Part shown: in pieces, positions 53,857-64,000 of the stretch | Numbering within the stretch: the first letter of the stretch is position 1 | Layout of the letters: each line of letters starts with the position of its first letter | Assembly: GCF_013402795.1 (NCBI RefSeq) | Contig: NZ_CP058595.1 | Location: 2,706,001 to 2,770,000 of the forward strand | Reading direction: 5' to 3' | Length of the DNA: 64,000 nt | Source: Costertonia aggregata | GTDB lineage: Bacteria; Bacteroidota; Bacteroidia; Flavobacteriales; Flavobacteriaceae | Notes under the pieces: generated by a model | Told to the model about the DNA's origin: nothing | Database searches by the model: none | The model's input: only the letters and a program-made list of their open reading frames with translations | Translations under genes and position numbers: made by a program

Positions 53857-54981
53857 TTGTCCACTTTTGCAAACAGATTGATTTTTTTCTATATCCTTTT
53901 TTTGGGTCATGCGGTCATGGGGCAAAACCTTGTTGTAAACCCAAGTTTTGAAGACCATAAAAGTTGTCCAAAATTTCTAAGTAATTTTAGTAGTGATATA
54001 AAAGATTGGTCAACACCTAGCAGGGGAACAACAGACTATTTTCACAGTTGTAGTGAAAATATGGGAATGCCCAATAATTTTAACGGGTTTCAAAAGACAA
54101 AGTTTGGGGAAGCCTATGCGGGTTTGTACCTGTACGCCCCAAACGACTACCGGGAATACATTCAAGCCAAGCTAACCAAAACGTTGACCAAAGGGGTTTT
54201 GTACAGGGTTTCTTTTCAAATAAGCCTGGCGGAAGCATCCGATTATGCACTCAAGGACATTTTTGTTTTATTTAGTGACCATATCTTGAAAATAGCAACG
54301 GATAAGACCTTGTCCAAATCTATTTTAGCGCGATTAAGGGATGTGAAAACCTATTTGGTTCCCATAGCTGCGGATAAGTATTACGGGGATTCTAAAAAAT
54401 GGACTTTGGTCTCGTTTGAATACAAGGCAAAAGGAACCGAACGATATATGTCTATCGGAAATTTCAAAAGCAACTCCCGAACTCGAAAAGTCAAGCCCAA
54501 AAATATTGGCCCAAGACCTAAAAGAAAGCAAAAAGGTTTGGTTTCTTATTATTATTTGGATATGGTTTCAATAGAAAAGGTTGCCCACGAAACCGAATTG
54601 GTTTCCTACGAGTTGGATAAGCCCCATATTTTCAAAAACGTGCTATTTGATTTTGATGCCTACACACTTTCGGATGTTTCAAAGAAAGAGATAAAACGTG
54701 TTTATGAGTACTTAAAAAACAATACGCAATTTCAGATTTGTATTTCTGGTCATACAGATGATCAAGGGACTATTTTTTATAATGCCAGTTTGGCTAGAAA
54801 AAGGGCAAAAATAGTATCCGATTACTTAATGGAATTGGGGCTGCCCCGAACTCGTATCACATGGCAGGGCAAAGGAGGGGCTTTTCCCATTGCTGACAAT
54901 ACAAGTGAGGCGGGCCGTAAACAAAATAGACGGGTTGAATTTGTGATTTCCCAAAAAGTTGAGCCCGAGCTGAACAAATAA
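53857..54981 (+). CDS. OmpA-family protein
   Basis: 374 residues. Starts with TTG (no ATG in frame before the signal peptide, stop eight codons upstream), signal ending AVMGQ, then a carbohydrate-binding-like domain with NLVVNPSFEDHKSCP, and an OmpA peptidoglycan-binding domain from about 260 (VLFDFDAYTLS, ISGHTDDQGT, NRRVEFVI). Anchors the outer membrane to the cell wall. Confidence 0.9.
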   Translation: MSTFANRLIFFYILFLGHAVMGQNLVVNPSFEDHKSCPKFLSNFSSDIKDWSTPSRGTTDYFHSCSENMGMPNNFNGFQKTKFGEAYAGLYLYAPNDYREYIQAKLTKTLTKGVLYRVSFQISLAEASDYALKDIFVLFSDHILKIATDKTLSKSILARLRDVKTYLVPIAADKYYGDSKKWTLVSFEYKAKGTERYMSIGNFKSNSRTRKVKPKNIGPRPKRKQKGLVSYYYLDMVSIEKVAHETELVSYELDKPHIFKNVLFDFDAYTLSDVSKKEIKRVYEYLKNNTQFQICISGHTDDQGTIFYNASLARKRAKIVSDYLMELGLPRTRITWQGKGGAFPIADNTSEAGRKQNRRVEFVISQKVEPELNK

Positions 54982-55032
54982 CTTTTCTTTTTAAAATCTT
55001 TATTTTTGGTGAAATAACCAAGGCAAAGAAAA

Positions 55033-56655
55033 ATGAGAAAATTATTTTTACTGGCAATTTTGGCCATGTTATCTTCCTGTGAAGCCCCAAAAGAAAAAGT
55101 GGACCGTATTGTAGTCAATGCGAATATATATACTGTTGATTCCAATTTCTCCAGTATGGAATCTTTTGCCGTACAGGACGGAAAGTTTGTTGCTGTGGGT
55201 ACATCGGAAGAAATCCAAAAAAAATATACCTCCGAACAAATCATTGATGCCGATGGTCGCACCATAGTTCCAGGTTTAATCGATGCCCATTGCCACTTTT
55301 TTGGATTGGGGATGAATCAACAAGTAGTAGATTTGGTGGGCACCAAAAGTTATGAAGAGGTCCTGGAGCGGGTAAAAACATTTCAAGAAACGAACAATAG
55401 GGATTTCATACAAGGTAGGGGATGGGACCAGAACGATTGGGATATTAAGCAGTTTCCCACAAAAAAGAAGTTGGACGAACTTTTTCCCGATACTCCGGTT
55501 GCGCTGGAGCGTGTAGACGGGCATGCTTATTTGGTTAACCAAAAAGCCTTGGACGTGGCACAAATTGATAAAAACACCCGAATACAAGGTGGGGAAATCG
55601 TTAAGGAACAAGGAATGATTACTGGAGTTCTCGTAGATGCCCCCATGGTAATGATAGATGCGATAATACCGGAGCCTTCCAAAAAAGTACAGATCCAAGC
55701 GTTAAAAGATGCGCAACGCATATGTTTTGACAATGGTCTGACTACCGTTAACGATGCTGGGCTCCACAGGAGTACCATAGAACTTATTGATAGTTTGCAG
55801 CAAGCTGGGGAGCTTTCCATTCGTGTATATGCCATGGTTAGCAATACCAAAGAAAACTTGGACTATTATTTGAACAAGGGCATAATCAAGACCGATAAGT
55901 TGAACGTGCGTTCGGTAAAGGTATATGGTGACGGGGCTTTAGGTTCCAGGGGCGCGGCACTCAGAAAAGATTATTCAGACAAACCAGGTCATTTTGGAGC
56001 AATGGTGACACCGGTAAGTAAAATAGATTCTTTAGCACAGCGCATTGCGCGATCAGATTATCAAATGAACACACATGCCATAGGCGATTCTGCCAACATA
56101 GTTGTGCTTAGGGCCTACAAAAAGGCCTTGGAAGGTAAACAAGATAGGCGTTGGAAAGTAGAACACGCCCAGGTTATCTCCGAACAGGATTTCGGTTATT
56201 TTGAAAACGGTATAATCCCATCCGTTCAACCTACACATGCCACGAGCGATATGTATTGGGCAGAGGATAGACTGGGTGAGGAAAGAATCAAAGGTGCCTA
56301 TGCGTTCAAAGAGTTGTTGAACAAAGCGGGTAAAGTTGCTTTGGGGACCGATTTTCCCGTGGAGCAGGTGAGTCCGTTCCTTACTTTTTACGCATCGGTA
56401 GCAAGGAAAGATTTGGAAAACTATCCAGACGGTGGCTTTCAAATGAAAGATGCTTTGTCTCGGGAAGAAACCTTAAAAGGGATGACCATTTGGGCGGCTT
56501 ATTCCAATTTTGAAGAAAATGAAAAGGGAAGTATCGAAGTGGGGAAAATGGCCGATTTTGTCATTTTGAGCGATGATATCATGGTAGTTCCGGAAAATGA
56601 AATCCCTAATTTAAAAGCCGAACAGGTTTATATTGGTGGTAAAATAGCGGAGTAA
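55033..56655 (+). CDS. YtcJ-like amidohydrolase, lipoprotein
   Basis: 540 residues. Lipobox LSS-Cys16. Metal-dependent hydrolase with GLIDAHCHFFG, later NDAGLHRST, a conserved carboxylated-Lys-type segment VRSVKVYGDGALGSRGA, MNTHAIGDSAN, VEHAQV and LGTDFPVE. The YtcJ group cleaves amide bonds of varied exported substrates. 51 bp after the OmpA gene. Confidence 0.9.
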   Translation: MRKLFLLAILAMLSSCEAPKEKVDRIVVNANIYTVDSNFSSMESFAVQDGKFVAVGTSEEIQKKYTSEQIIDADGRTIVPGLIDAHCHFFGLGMNQQVVDLVGTKSYEEVLERVKTFQETNNRDFIQGRGWDQNDWDIKQFPTKKKLDELFPDTPVALERVDGHAYLVNQKALDVAQIDKNTRIQGGEIVKEQGMITGVLVDAPMVMIDAIIPEPSKKVQIQALKDAQRICFDNGLTTVNDAGLHRSTIELIDSLQQAGELSIRVYAMVSNTKENLDYYLNKGIIKTDKLNVRSVKVYGDGALGSRGAALRKDYSDKPGHFGAMVTPVSKIDSLAQRIARSDYQMNTHAIGDSANIVVLRAYKKALEGKQDRRWKVEHAQVISEQDFGYFENGIIPSVQPTHATSDMYWAEDRLGEERIKGAYAFKELLNKAGKVALGTDFPVEQVSPFLTFYASVARKDLENYPDGGFQMKDALSREETLKGMTIWAAYSNFEENEKGSIEVGKMADFVILSDDIMVVPENEIPNLKAEQVYIGGKIAE

Positions 56656-56675
56656 GAATAAAAAATTTCCCAAAT

Positions 56676-56707
56676 AAAAAAGCCGGGGCATAGGCCCCGG
56701 CTTTTTT
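56676..56707. terminator. Bidirectional terminator between the amidohydrolase and DUF2911 genes
   Basis: AAAAAAGCCGGGGC, 4-nt loop ATAG, GCCCCGGCTTTTTT. Confidence 0.93.
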
Positions 56708-56725
56708 ATAAAATCGCTGGTGCTC

Positions 56726-57265
56726 TTACATCGTAATCGGTACGGCAACACGTGTAGTTCCCCAACCCATGACCATATGTACGCCATCTTCCACTTCTTT
56801 AAAAGCGATTGAAAAGGCTTCAAGAGATTTGCTATCTGTACTTGCACCGGCTTTTACTCTTGCCACATCATTGGCTTCCTTGTAAAAATACGAACCCCAT
56901 TCGTTCAATTTGTTGTGCAGGATAACGGTCCATTCCTTCTCTCCGGGAATCGTTAATAAGGCATAAGTGCCTGCTTTGACATCCTCGCCGCCAAAGTTTA
57001 CATCTTGGTAAAACGTAATTTCCGGGGCTTCGTTCGCACCCGTTCTCCATACTTCCCCTTCTTTAGCCAAACTAGATACGGTACGGCCTTTTAATTGTGG
57101 CCTTCCGTATATGATACGAACTTTTTTGTCTGATTCTTTGTAACTAGAAGGGTAACTGGCGGCATCCATTGGACTTTTGTCCAAATCGCTAAAATCCTGA
57201 GCGGAGACCCCTGTAGTGAAAGTCAATGCTAAAATAAATGTGCTAATGGTAAGTAATTTTTTCAT
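56726..57265 (-). CDS. DUF2911 exported protein
   Basis: 179 residues. Signal peptide ending GVSAQ, then SDKKVRIIYGRPQLKGRTV, GEVWRTGANEAPEITFYQDV and GTYALLTIPGEKEWTVILH, diagnostic of DUF2911. Periplasmic; function unknown. Followed by a 245-bp gap (57266-57510) in which I see nothing definite. Confidence 0.93.
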   Translation of the reverse strand: MKKLLTISTFILALTFTTGVSAQDFSDLDKSPMDAASYPSSYKESDKKVRIIYGRPQLKGRTVSSLAKEGEVWRTGANEAPEITFYQDVNFGGEDVKAGTYALLTIPGEKEWTVILHNKLNEWGSYFYKEANDVARVKAGASTDSKSLEAFSIAFKEVEDGVHMVMGWGTTRVAVPITM

Positions 57266-57510
57266 GATAGTTTAATGTTTTTTGTGTTGTTAAATCTAAG
57301 GAGTATTGTAAATAATAATAGCCAAAGAGTCGTTAATTTTTAACATACTTACAAATAGCATGGTTTTTATGCCTTGCAGACTATAATTAGTATCAATTTT
57401 TATTCGCTTATTGTAAAAAAAGATAATATCGAAACCATTTATGCTATAATTGTTTTATAACTGAAAGATTTAATTCATTTTTGATTATTAATTGATGTAA
57501 ATAGAAGACT

Positions 57511-59181
57511 ATGTGTGGAATTGTTTGTGCATTCGATATCAAGGAAAGCACCGAAAAGTTAAGGCCCCAGTTATTGGAAATGTCCAAAAAAGTAAGGCAT
57601 AGAGGACCGGATTGGAGTGGTATATATGCGGGTGAGAAAGCTATTTTAGCCCATGAAAGGTTGGCCATAGTTGATCCGGCATCCGGAAAGCAACCCTTGT
57701 TCAGTCCAGATGGTAAAATAGTATTGGCGGCCAACGGCGAAATATACAATCATCGTGAGTTACGTAAACAGTTTGAAGGAAAGTACGATTTTCAAACCGA
57801 ATCGGATTGTGAGGTGATTTTGGCCTTGTACCAAGAAAAAGGTGCGGACTTTTTGGACGAATTGAACGGAATATTTGGTTTTGCGATTTATGATTCCAAA
57901 AAGGATGAATATTTCGTAGCCCGTGACCACATGGGGATAATCCCTTTGTATATGGGATGGGATGACAAAGGTACTTTTTATGTGGCTTCAGAATTAAAGG
58001 CCTTGGAAGGCACTTGTGTTAAAGTTGAACTGTTTCCTCCTGGGCATTATTTGAAAAGCTCGGAAGAGGAAGTTCAAAGATGGTATTCCCGGGATTGGAT
58101 GGAGTATGATGCCGTAAAAGAGAACGAGACCAGTATTGAGAAAATAAAGGAAGCTTTGGAAGCTGCCGTACACAGGCAGTTGATGTCCGACGTTCCCTAT
58201 GGGGTTTTACTTTCAGGCGGTTTGGATTCATCGGTAACCTCTGCCATAGCAAAAAAGTATGCCCAAAAACGTATAGAATCCGATGACACGACCGATGCTT
58301 GGTGGCCGCAGCTGCATTCCTTCTCGGTAGGTTTGGAAGGTTCTCCGGATTTGGCAGCCGCCCAAAAGGTAGCGGACCATATCGGTACGGTACATCACGA
58401 AATCAAGTTTACCATACAAGAAGGTTTGGATGCCATTCGAGACGTTATCTACAACCTCGAAACCTATGATATAACCACTATCAGAGCTTCTACGCCCATG
58501 TACCTTATGGCTCGGGTAATTAAATCAATGGGAATTAAGATGGTTTTATCCGGTGAGGGTGCCGATGAGCTTTTTGGAGGCTATTTGTATTTTCATAAGG
58601 CACCTAGCCCAAAGGATTTTCATGAAGAAACGGTTCGCAAACTGGATAAGTTGCACATGTACGACTGTCTTAGGGCCAATAAATCTCTGGCAGCTTGGGG
58701 CATAGAGGGGCGGGTTCCTTTTTTGGATAAAGAGTTTATGGATGTCGCAATGCGTATAAATCCCAAAGATAAAATGATAAACGGTGAACGTATGGAAAAA
58801 TGGGTAGTTCGCAAAGCTTTTGAAGATATGCTGCCCGAAAGTGTGGCATGGAGGCAAAAAGAACAGTTCTCGGATGGTGTAGGGTATAGTTGGATAGATA
58901 CTTTAAAGGAATTGGTAGATAAGGAGGTTTCTGGGGAACAGTTGAAAAATGCCAATTTCCGTTTTCCCATACAAACACCCACATCCAAAGAAGAATACTA
59001 TTATCGCTCTATTTTTGAAGAACATTTTCCAAGCGATACCGCTGCCTTGAGCGTTCCGCAGGAACCTTCTGTGGCCTGCAGCACAAAAATCGCCTTGGAG
59101 TGGGACGAAGCGTTCAAAAACATGAACGACCCATCGGGTAGAGCGGTCGCCAATGTGCATACAGATGCCTACGATAAGTAG
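57511..59181 (+). CDS. asnB: Asparagine synthase B (glutamine-hydrolysing)
   Basis: 556 residues. Class II glutaminase with Cys2 nucleophile (MCGIVCAFD), RHRGPDWSG, LAHERLAIVDP and NGEIYNH; synthetase domain with VLLSGGLDSSV (PP-loop), SVGLEGSPDL and LSGEGADELFGGYLYFHKAP. Makes asparagine from aspartate, glutamine and ATP. Single gene with its own terminator. Confidence 0.97.
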   Translation: MCGIVCAFDIKESTEKLRPQLLEMSKKVRHRGPDWSGIYAGEKAILAHERLAIVDPASGKQPLFSPDGKIVLAANGEIYNHRELRKQFEGKYDFQTESDCEVILALYQEKGADFLDELNGIFGFAIYDSKKDEYFVARDHMGIIPLYMGWDDKGTFYVASELKALEGTCVKVELFPPGHYLKSSEEEVQRWYSRDWMEYDAVKENETSIEKIKEALEAAVHRQLMSDVPYGVLLSGGLDSSVTSAIAKKYAQKRIESDDTTDAWWPQLHSFSVGLEGSPDLAAAQKVADHIGTVHHEIKFTIQEGLDAIRDVIYNLETYDITTIRASTPMYLMARVIKSMGIKMVLSGEGADELFGGYLYFHKAPSPKDFHEETVRKLDKLHMYDCLRANKSLAAWGIEGRVPFLDKEFMDVAMRINPKDKMINGERMEKWVVRKAFEDMLPESVAWRQKEQFSDGVGYSWIDTLKELVDKEVSGEQLKNANFRFPIQTPTSKEEYYYRSIFEEHFPSDTAALSVPQEPSVACSTKIALEWDEAFKNMNDPSGRAVANVHTDAYDK

Positions 59182-59241
59182 ATTTCGGCTTTTGATAAAC
59201 CGAATTCTGCCTAATAACGGTTTTCATTTTGAACAGGAAAT

Positions 59242-59274
59242 AAGAAGCACCTTACATTTGGTGCTTCTTCATTT
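59242..59274 (+). terminator. Terminator after asnB
   Basis: AAGAAGCACC, loop of 8, GGTGCTTCTT, then a T-rich tail. Confidence 0.8.
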
Positions 59275-59393
59275 TATAACGATGCTTTTCTTCATTTTTA
59301 CCATGGTATTCACCAGAGTAATTTTCCACAATTTTTGTTGATAACTTAGCTGTTAAGGAATTGTCAAAAACCTATATTTCATGGGGTATTGCG

Positions 59394-59401
59394 TATATTT
59401 G
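59394..59401 (+). promoter_or_regulatory. -7 box (TATATTTG) of gyrB
   Basis: Good consensus, 39 nt before the ATG, but no TTG at the -33 distance. Confidence 0.45.
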
Positions 59402-59419
59402 TAAGATTGCAAAATTTGA

Positions 59420-61435
<2,016 letters not shown>

Positions 61436-61454
61436 ATAACCTTGGTTTTACAAC

Positions 61455-61484
61455 AAAAACTCGCACTATTGATGCGAGTTTTTT
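61455..61484 (+). terminator. Terminator after gyrB
   Basis: AAAAACTCGCA, short loop, TGCGAGTTTTTT. Confidence 0.9.
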
Positions 61485-61591
61485 AGTTTTGGGAAATATA
61501 GAAATCAGATGTAACGCACAATAACTTCGACGTATCGTAGTTATGGGTACACAATCTAAACTTTTTTAAAAGGTTTCAAAATTTTCAAAAC

Positions 61592-62605
61592 ATGAAAAAA
61601 ATACTTTTTTTGATGGCAACGGCGGTATCATCTTTAGGAATTGCCCAAGCCAACTTAGATGATTTATTCGCTGCGGGTATAGATGATGCCCAGCGCTTCA
61701 CGAACGATTATTTGGCACCTGTTTCGGAATCTGTGGTTTACAGTATTTCAAATGGATGGTACAATAGTGCCAAGGCAAAGCCTTTGGGCGGATTTGAAAT
61801 TTCGATAATCGGTAACATTACAGGGTTTAAGAATAAAGATGACAAAACGTCTTTTGTGCTCAACACGGCAGAATATGAAAATTTACAGTTTGTAGATGGT
61901 GAGACATCCAAATCGGTATCCACTGCTCTGGGAGATATTGAAGGTGTACGGGCTTTTGTTGAGGTTGAGGTTGCACCGGGAGTAACGGAAAGGCAAGAAT
62001 TTGAACTACCTACCGGACTTTTGGCAGAAGGTTTGAATTTTATGCCCTCGGGATATTTACAGGGTAGTGTGGGCTTGATAAAAGGGTTGGAGGTCAAAGC
62101 ACGTTTTTTGCCAAAAATTGATACTGACGATGTAAAAATAGGTCTGTTTGGTGCGGGGTTACAATATGACTTTACAAGTAGCCTTCCTGCGGACAAGCTT
62201 TTGCCTGTAGCGATTTCCGGTGTCATTGGCTATACATCACTAACAGGGGAATACGATTTTACGGATGCGGGACTTTTTGATGGAGACCGGCAAATCATCG
62301 ACACAAAGTTTTCTTCATGGACTTTCAATGCCGTCGCATCAACCAGACTACCGGTGATAAATTTTTATGGTGGATTAGGATATGTTACGGGAAAATCGAC
62401 TACGGATGTTTTAGGGGATTATACCGTAGGGGTAGGGCCACTTTCAACAACGGAAACCGACCCGTTTTCCATTTCAAGGAACGTTAGCGGGGTAACCGCT
62501 AATGTGGGTACCAAATTAAAACTTGGCTTTTTCAGGCTTAATGTGGATTACACACTTGCAGAATTCAATACGTTGACCGCGGGAATTAATTTTGGTTTTA
62601 GATAG
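61592..62605 (+). CDS. DUF6588-like outer-membrane protein
   Basis: 337 residues. Signal peptide ending GIAQA, then DDLFAAGIDDAQRFTNDYLAPVSE, KPLGGFEISI and barrel-like strands ending AGINFGFR. I associate this with DUF6588. Outer-membrane barrel of unknown function, preceded by the gyrB terminator. Confidence 0.82.
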   Translation: MKKILFLMATAVSSLGIAQANLDDLFAAGIDDAQRFTNDYLAPVSESVVYSISNGWYNSAKAKPLGGFEISIIGNITGFKNKDDKTSFVLNTAEYENLQFVDGETSKSVSTALGDIEGVRAFVEVEVAPGVTERQEFELPTGLLAEGLNFMPSGYLQGSVGLIKGLEVKARFLPKIDTDDVKIGLFGAGLQYDFTSSLPADKLLPVAISGVIGYTSLTGEYDFTDAGLFDGDRQIIDTKFSSWTFNAVASTRLPVINFYGGLGYVTGKSTTDVLGDYTVGVGPLSTTETDPFSISRNVSGVTANVGTKLKLGFFRLNVDYTLAEFNTLTAGINFGFR

Positions 62606-62629
62606 GTCTTTAATTAAATTGACATAAAA

Positions 62630-62661
62630 CAAAAAGAGCCCGGTATACCGGGCTCTTTTTG
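62630..62661. terminator. Bidirectional terminator between the DUF6588 and lipocalin-like genes
   Basis: Perfect 32-base palindrome with AGAGCCCGGTA arms and A/T runs. Confidence 0.93.
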
Positions 62662-62679
62662 TAGCTTTCGGGCATGTTT

Positions 62680-63051
62680 TTATTCTCTTATGGCTAAAAC
62701 TTCCCCGGTATTTTCTTTCAGGAATTCAATTTCGGTAGATGTTTCCATTTTAACGATATCATCGGGCTTATCGGTTCCAGGGTAGGAAATCGTATATGTA
62801 TCCTTTTCGACCTTCCAGCTAAAATCTGTTTTTAAAGTGAGATTTTTACTTTCATAACGATGATATCTTCCAAGATAGGCATCGTTAAAAATCCATTCTT
62901 GCCTAACGGTAGCCTTGTTGGTAGATGACGTATTTTTTACTTCGACCTTTGACCAAATCCCTATCACGGGATCATTGTTTTCGGGGATTCTTGAACAGTT
63001 ACTGGCTAGGATAATGCCAATAATCGCCAAAAATGACAGGAACTTTTTCAT
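62680..63051 (-). CDS. Lipocalin-like lipoprotein
   Basis: 123 residues. Hydrophobic signal with Cys19 (ASNC; Asn at -1 is not a good lipobox, so lipidation is uncertain). A small beta-barrel begins DPVIGIWSKVEV and has VRQEWIFNDAYLGRYHRYE. Function unknown. Confidence 0.78.
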   Translation of the reverse strand: MKKFLSFLAIIGIILASNCSRIPENNDPVIGIWSKVEVKNTSSTNKATVRQEWIFNDAYLGRYHRYESKNLTLKTDFSWKVEKDTYTISYPGTDKPDDIVKMETSTEIEFLKENTGEVLAIRE

Positions 63052-63272
63052 TTAAGTAGGTTTATCAATAAGATTTGGGATTATGATAACGTAGGTTCTT
63101 GATTGGGTATTGCTAAAATTCGATGTATTGCACAATAATCATACATTCTTCGTTGAAACGTCATTTTCTTTAACACTACATAAGGTTTTCAAGGTCTTTT
63201 TACAGGCGTGGTATGTTTAACATTTAAGGCTTTTTTAAGTGGACGTGGCCTTATTATGTTAAAGCAAAACTG

Positions 63273-63280
63273 TATTTTTG
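63273..63280 (+). promoter_or_regulatory. -7 box (TATTTTTG) of mdh
   Basis: TAnnTTTG match, 33 nt before the ATG; -33 not clear. The rest of 63052-63313 shows nothing else. Confidence 0.45.
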
Positions 63281-63313
63281 CTCAACGAAAAATCAATTTA
63301 AAACATTATACAT

Positions 63314-64000
63314 ATGAAAGTTACCATAGTAGGGGCCGGAGCCGTTGGAGCAAGCTGTGCAGAGTACATTGCCATTAAAAATTTTGCATCGGAAGTTGTT
63401 CTCTTGGATATTAAGGAGGGATATGCCGAAGGAAAAGCAATGGATTTAATGCAGTGCGCATCCTTAAATGCATTTGACACCAAAATCACAGGTGTCACGA
63501 ACGACTATTCCAAAACTGCCGGTAGTGATATCGCCGTAATAACATCGGGTATTCCGAGAAAACCGGGAATGACCCGTGAGGAGCTTATCGGTATCAATGC
63601 GGGCATTGTAAAAAGTGTTTCCAGTAACCTTATTGAGCATTCGCCCAACGTAACATTGGTCGTAGTGAGCAACCCTATGGATACAATGACCTACTTGGTA
63701 CATAAGACCGCTGACCTTCCCAAAAATAAGATAATAGGTATGGGCGGAGCGTTGGATAGCGCCCGGTTTAAATATAGATTGGCCGAAGCTTTGGAAGCCC
63801 CCATTTCTGATGTAGATGGTATGGTGATCGGTGGCCATAGCGATACGGGGATGGTGCCCTTGACCTCGCAAGCTTCAAGAAACAGCATTAAGGTGTCCGA
63901 GTTTTTATCGGCCGAAAGGTTAGAGCAGGTCGCTGCTGACACCAAAGTGGGTGGGGCCACCCTAACAAAATTACTGGGAACCAGTGCTTGGTATGCGCCA
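63314..64000 (+). CDS. mdh: Malate dehydrogenase (3' end outside window)
   Basis: 229 codons present. MKVTIVGAGAVGASCAEYI (NAD Rossmann), LLDIKEGYAEGKAMDL, VITSGIPRKPGMTREEL with substrate Arg residues, VSNPMDT, GGALDSARFKYRLAEAL and VIGGHSDTGMVPL (catalytic His). The MDH-type substrate loop (PRKPGMTR) favours malate over lactate dehydrogenase. Truncated only by the window edge. Confidence 0.97.
   Translation, partial: MKVTIVGAGAVGASCAEYIAIKNFASEVVLLDIKEGYAEGKAMDLMQCASLNAFDTKITGVTNDYSKTAGSDIAVITSGIPRKPGMTREELIGINAGIVKSVSSNLIEHSPNVTLVVVSNPMDTMTYLVHKTADLPKNKIIGMGGALDSARFKYRLAEALEAPISDVDGMVIGGHSDTGMVPLTSQASRNSIKVSEFLSAERLEQVAADTKVGGATLTKLLGTSAWYAP

Noticed and set aside
61738-62226. 162-codon minus-strand frame
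   Set aside because: Antisense to the DUF6588-like gene; no signal peptide or motif.

Overview
The window is a chromosomal segment of a marine-type flavobacterium (Bacteroidota, Flavobacteriaceae). The evidence is consistent: promoters of the Bacteroidota form (TTG, about 17-23 nt, TAnnTTTG); an ECF sigma / FecR / TonB-receptor unit; many lipoproteins and beta-barrels; a one-piece tmRNA whose tag ends NNYALAA; period-7 tandem repeats; and families such as NamZ/DUF1343, DUF2911, HExxH membrane metalloproteases, sulfatase and DUF1080 proteins. I see no prophage, insertion sequence, CRISPR array, rRNA or ordinary tRNA gene. Most of it is ordinary chromosome; the interest lies in small regulons whose operators can be read directly.

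Layout. 1-4.7 kb: a TonB-dependent receptor (cut by the window edge), its FecR anti-sigma and ECF sigma factor on the minus strand, and a divergent acidic repeat lipoprotein carrying the same promoter-like motif as fecR. 4.8-9.4 kb: ffh, folD, an M13 peptidase and an unlisted 48-residue lipoprotein. 9.5-14.1 kb: an esterase-like lipoprotein, a DUF1080 lipoprotein and an exported Gfo/Idh/MocA oxidoreductase that together suggest 3-keto-sugar chemistry. 14.1-15.9 kb: a glyoxalase-fold protein and an alpha/beta hydrolase divergent from an HxlR regulator. 16-28 kb: mostly housekeeping or lone genes (YjgR-like ATPase, queE, a metalloprotease, a YkgJ protein, sterol desaturase, NamZ, an FtsX-type permease, cysteine synthase, M20 peptidase, aldose epimerase).

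28.1-32.7 kb is the best candidate for a new system. A Crp/Fnr-family regulator with two close cysteines precedes a SulP anion transporter and a CstB-like protein (metallo-beta-lactamase / persulfide dioxygenase, a rhodanese domain without its cysteine, then a complete rhodanese). The transporter and the CstB-like gene each carry the palindrome GTAAC-N4-GTTAC exactly 22 nt upstream of a -7 box, the geometry of a class II Crp/Fnr activator site. This looks like a reactive-sulfur response run by a Crp/Fnr protein. Small membrane-protein genes follow it.

32.7-36.7 kb: a DEDDh exonuclease / GIY-YIG fusion, the tmRNA gene with promoter, terminator and an unusual structured leader, and a saccharopine-dehydrogenase-like gene preceded by a heptamer array. 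36.7-38.4 kb: a second small regulon, with a membrane protein, a winged-helix regulator and a Coq4-like protein; near-identical 19-bp palindromes stand in front of the membrane-protein and Coq4-like genes, and a 14-copy heptamer array lies inside the cluster. 38.5-64 kb: PHP phosphodiesterase, sulfatase, kdsA, duplicated small barrels, typA, polyphosphate glucokinase, a membrane-Nudix fusion, ftsE, a TPR / barrel / OmpA / amidohydrolase envelope series, asnB, gyrB and the start of mdh. All assignments come from reading the sequence and recalling families; no database search was run.
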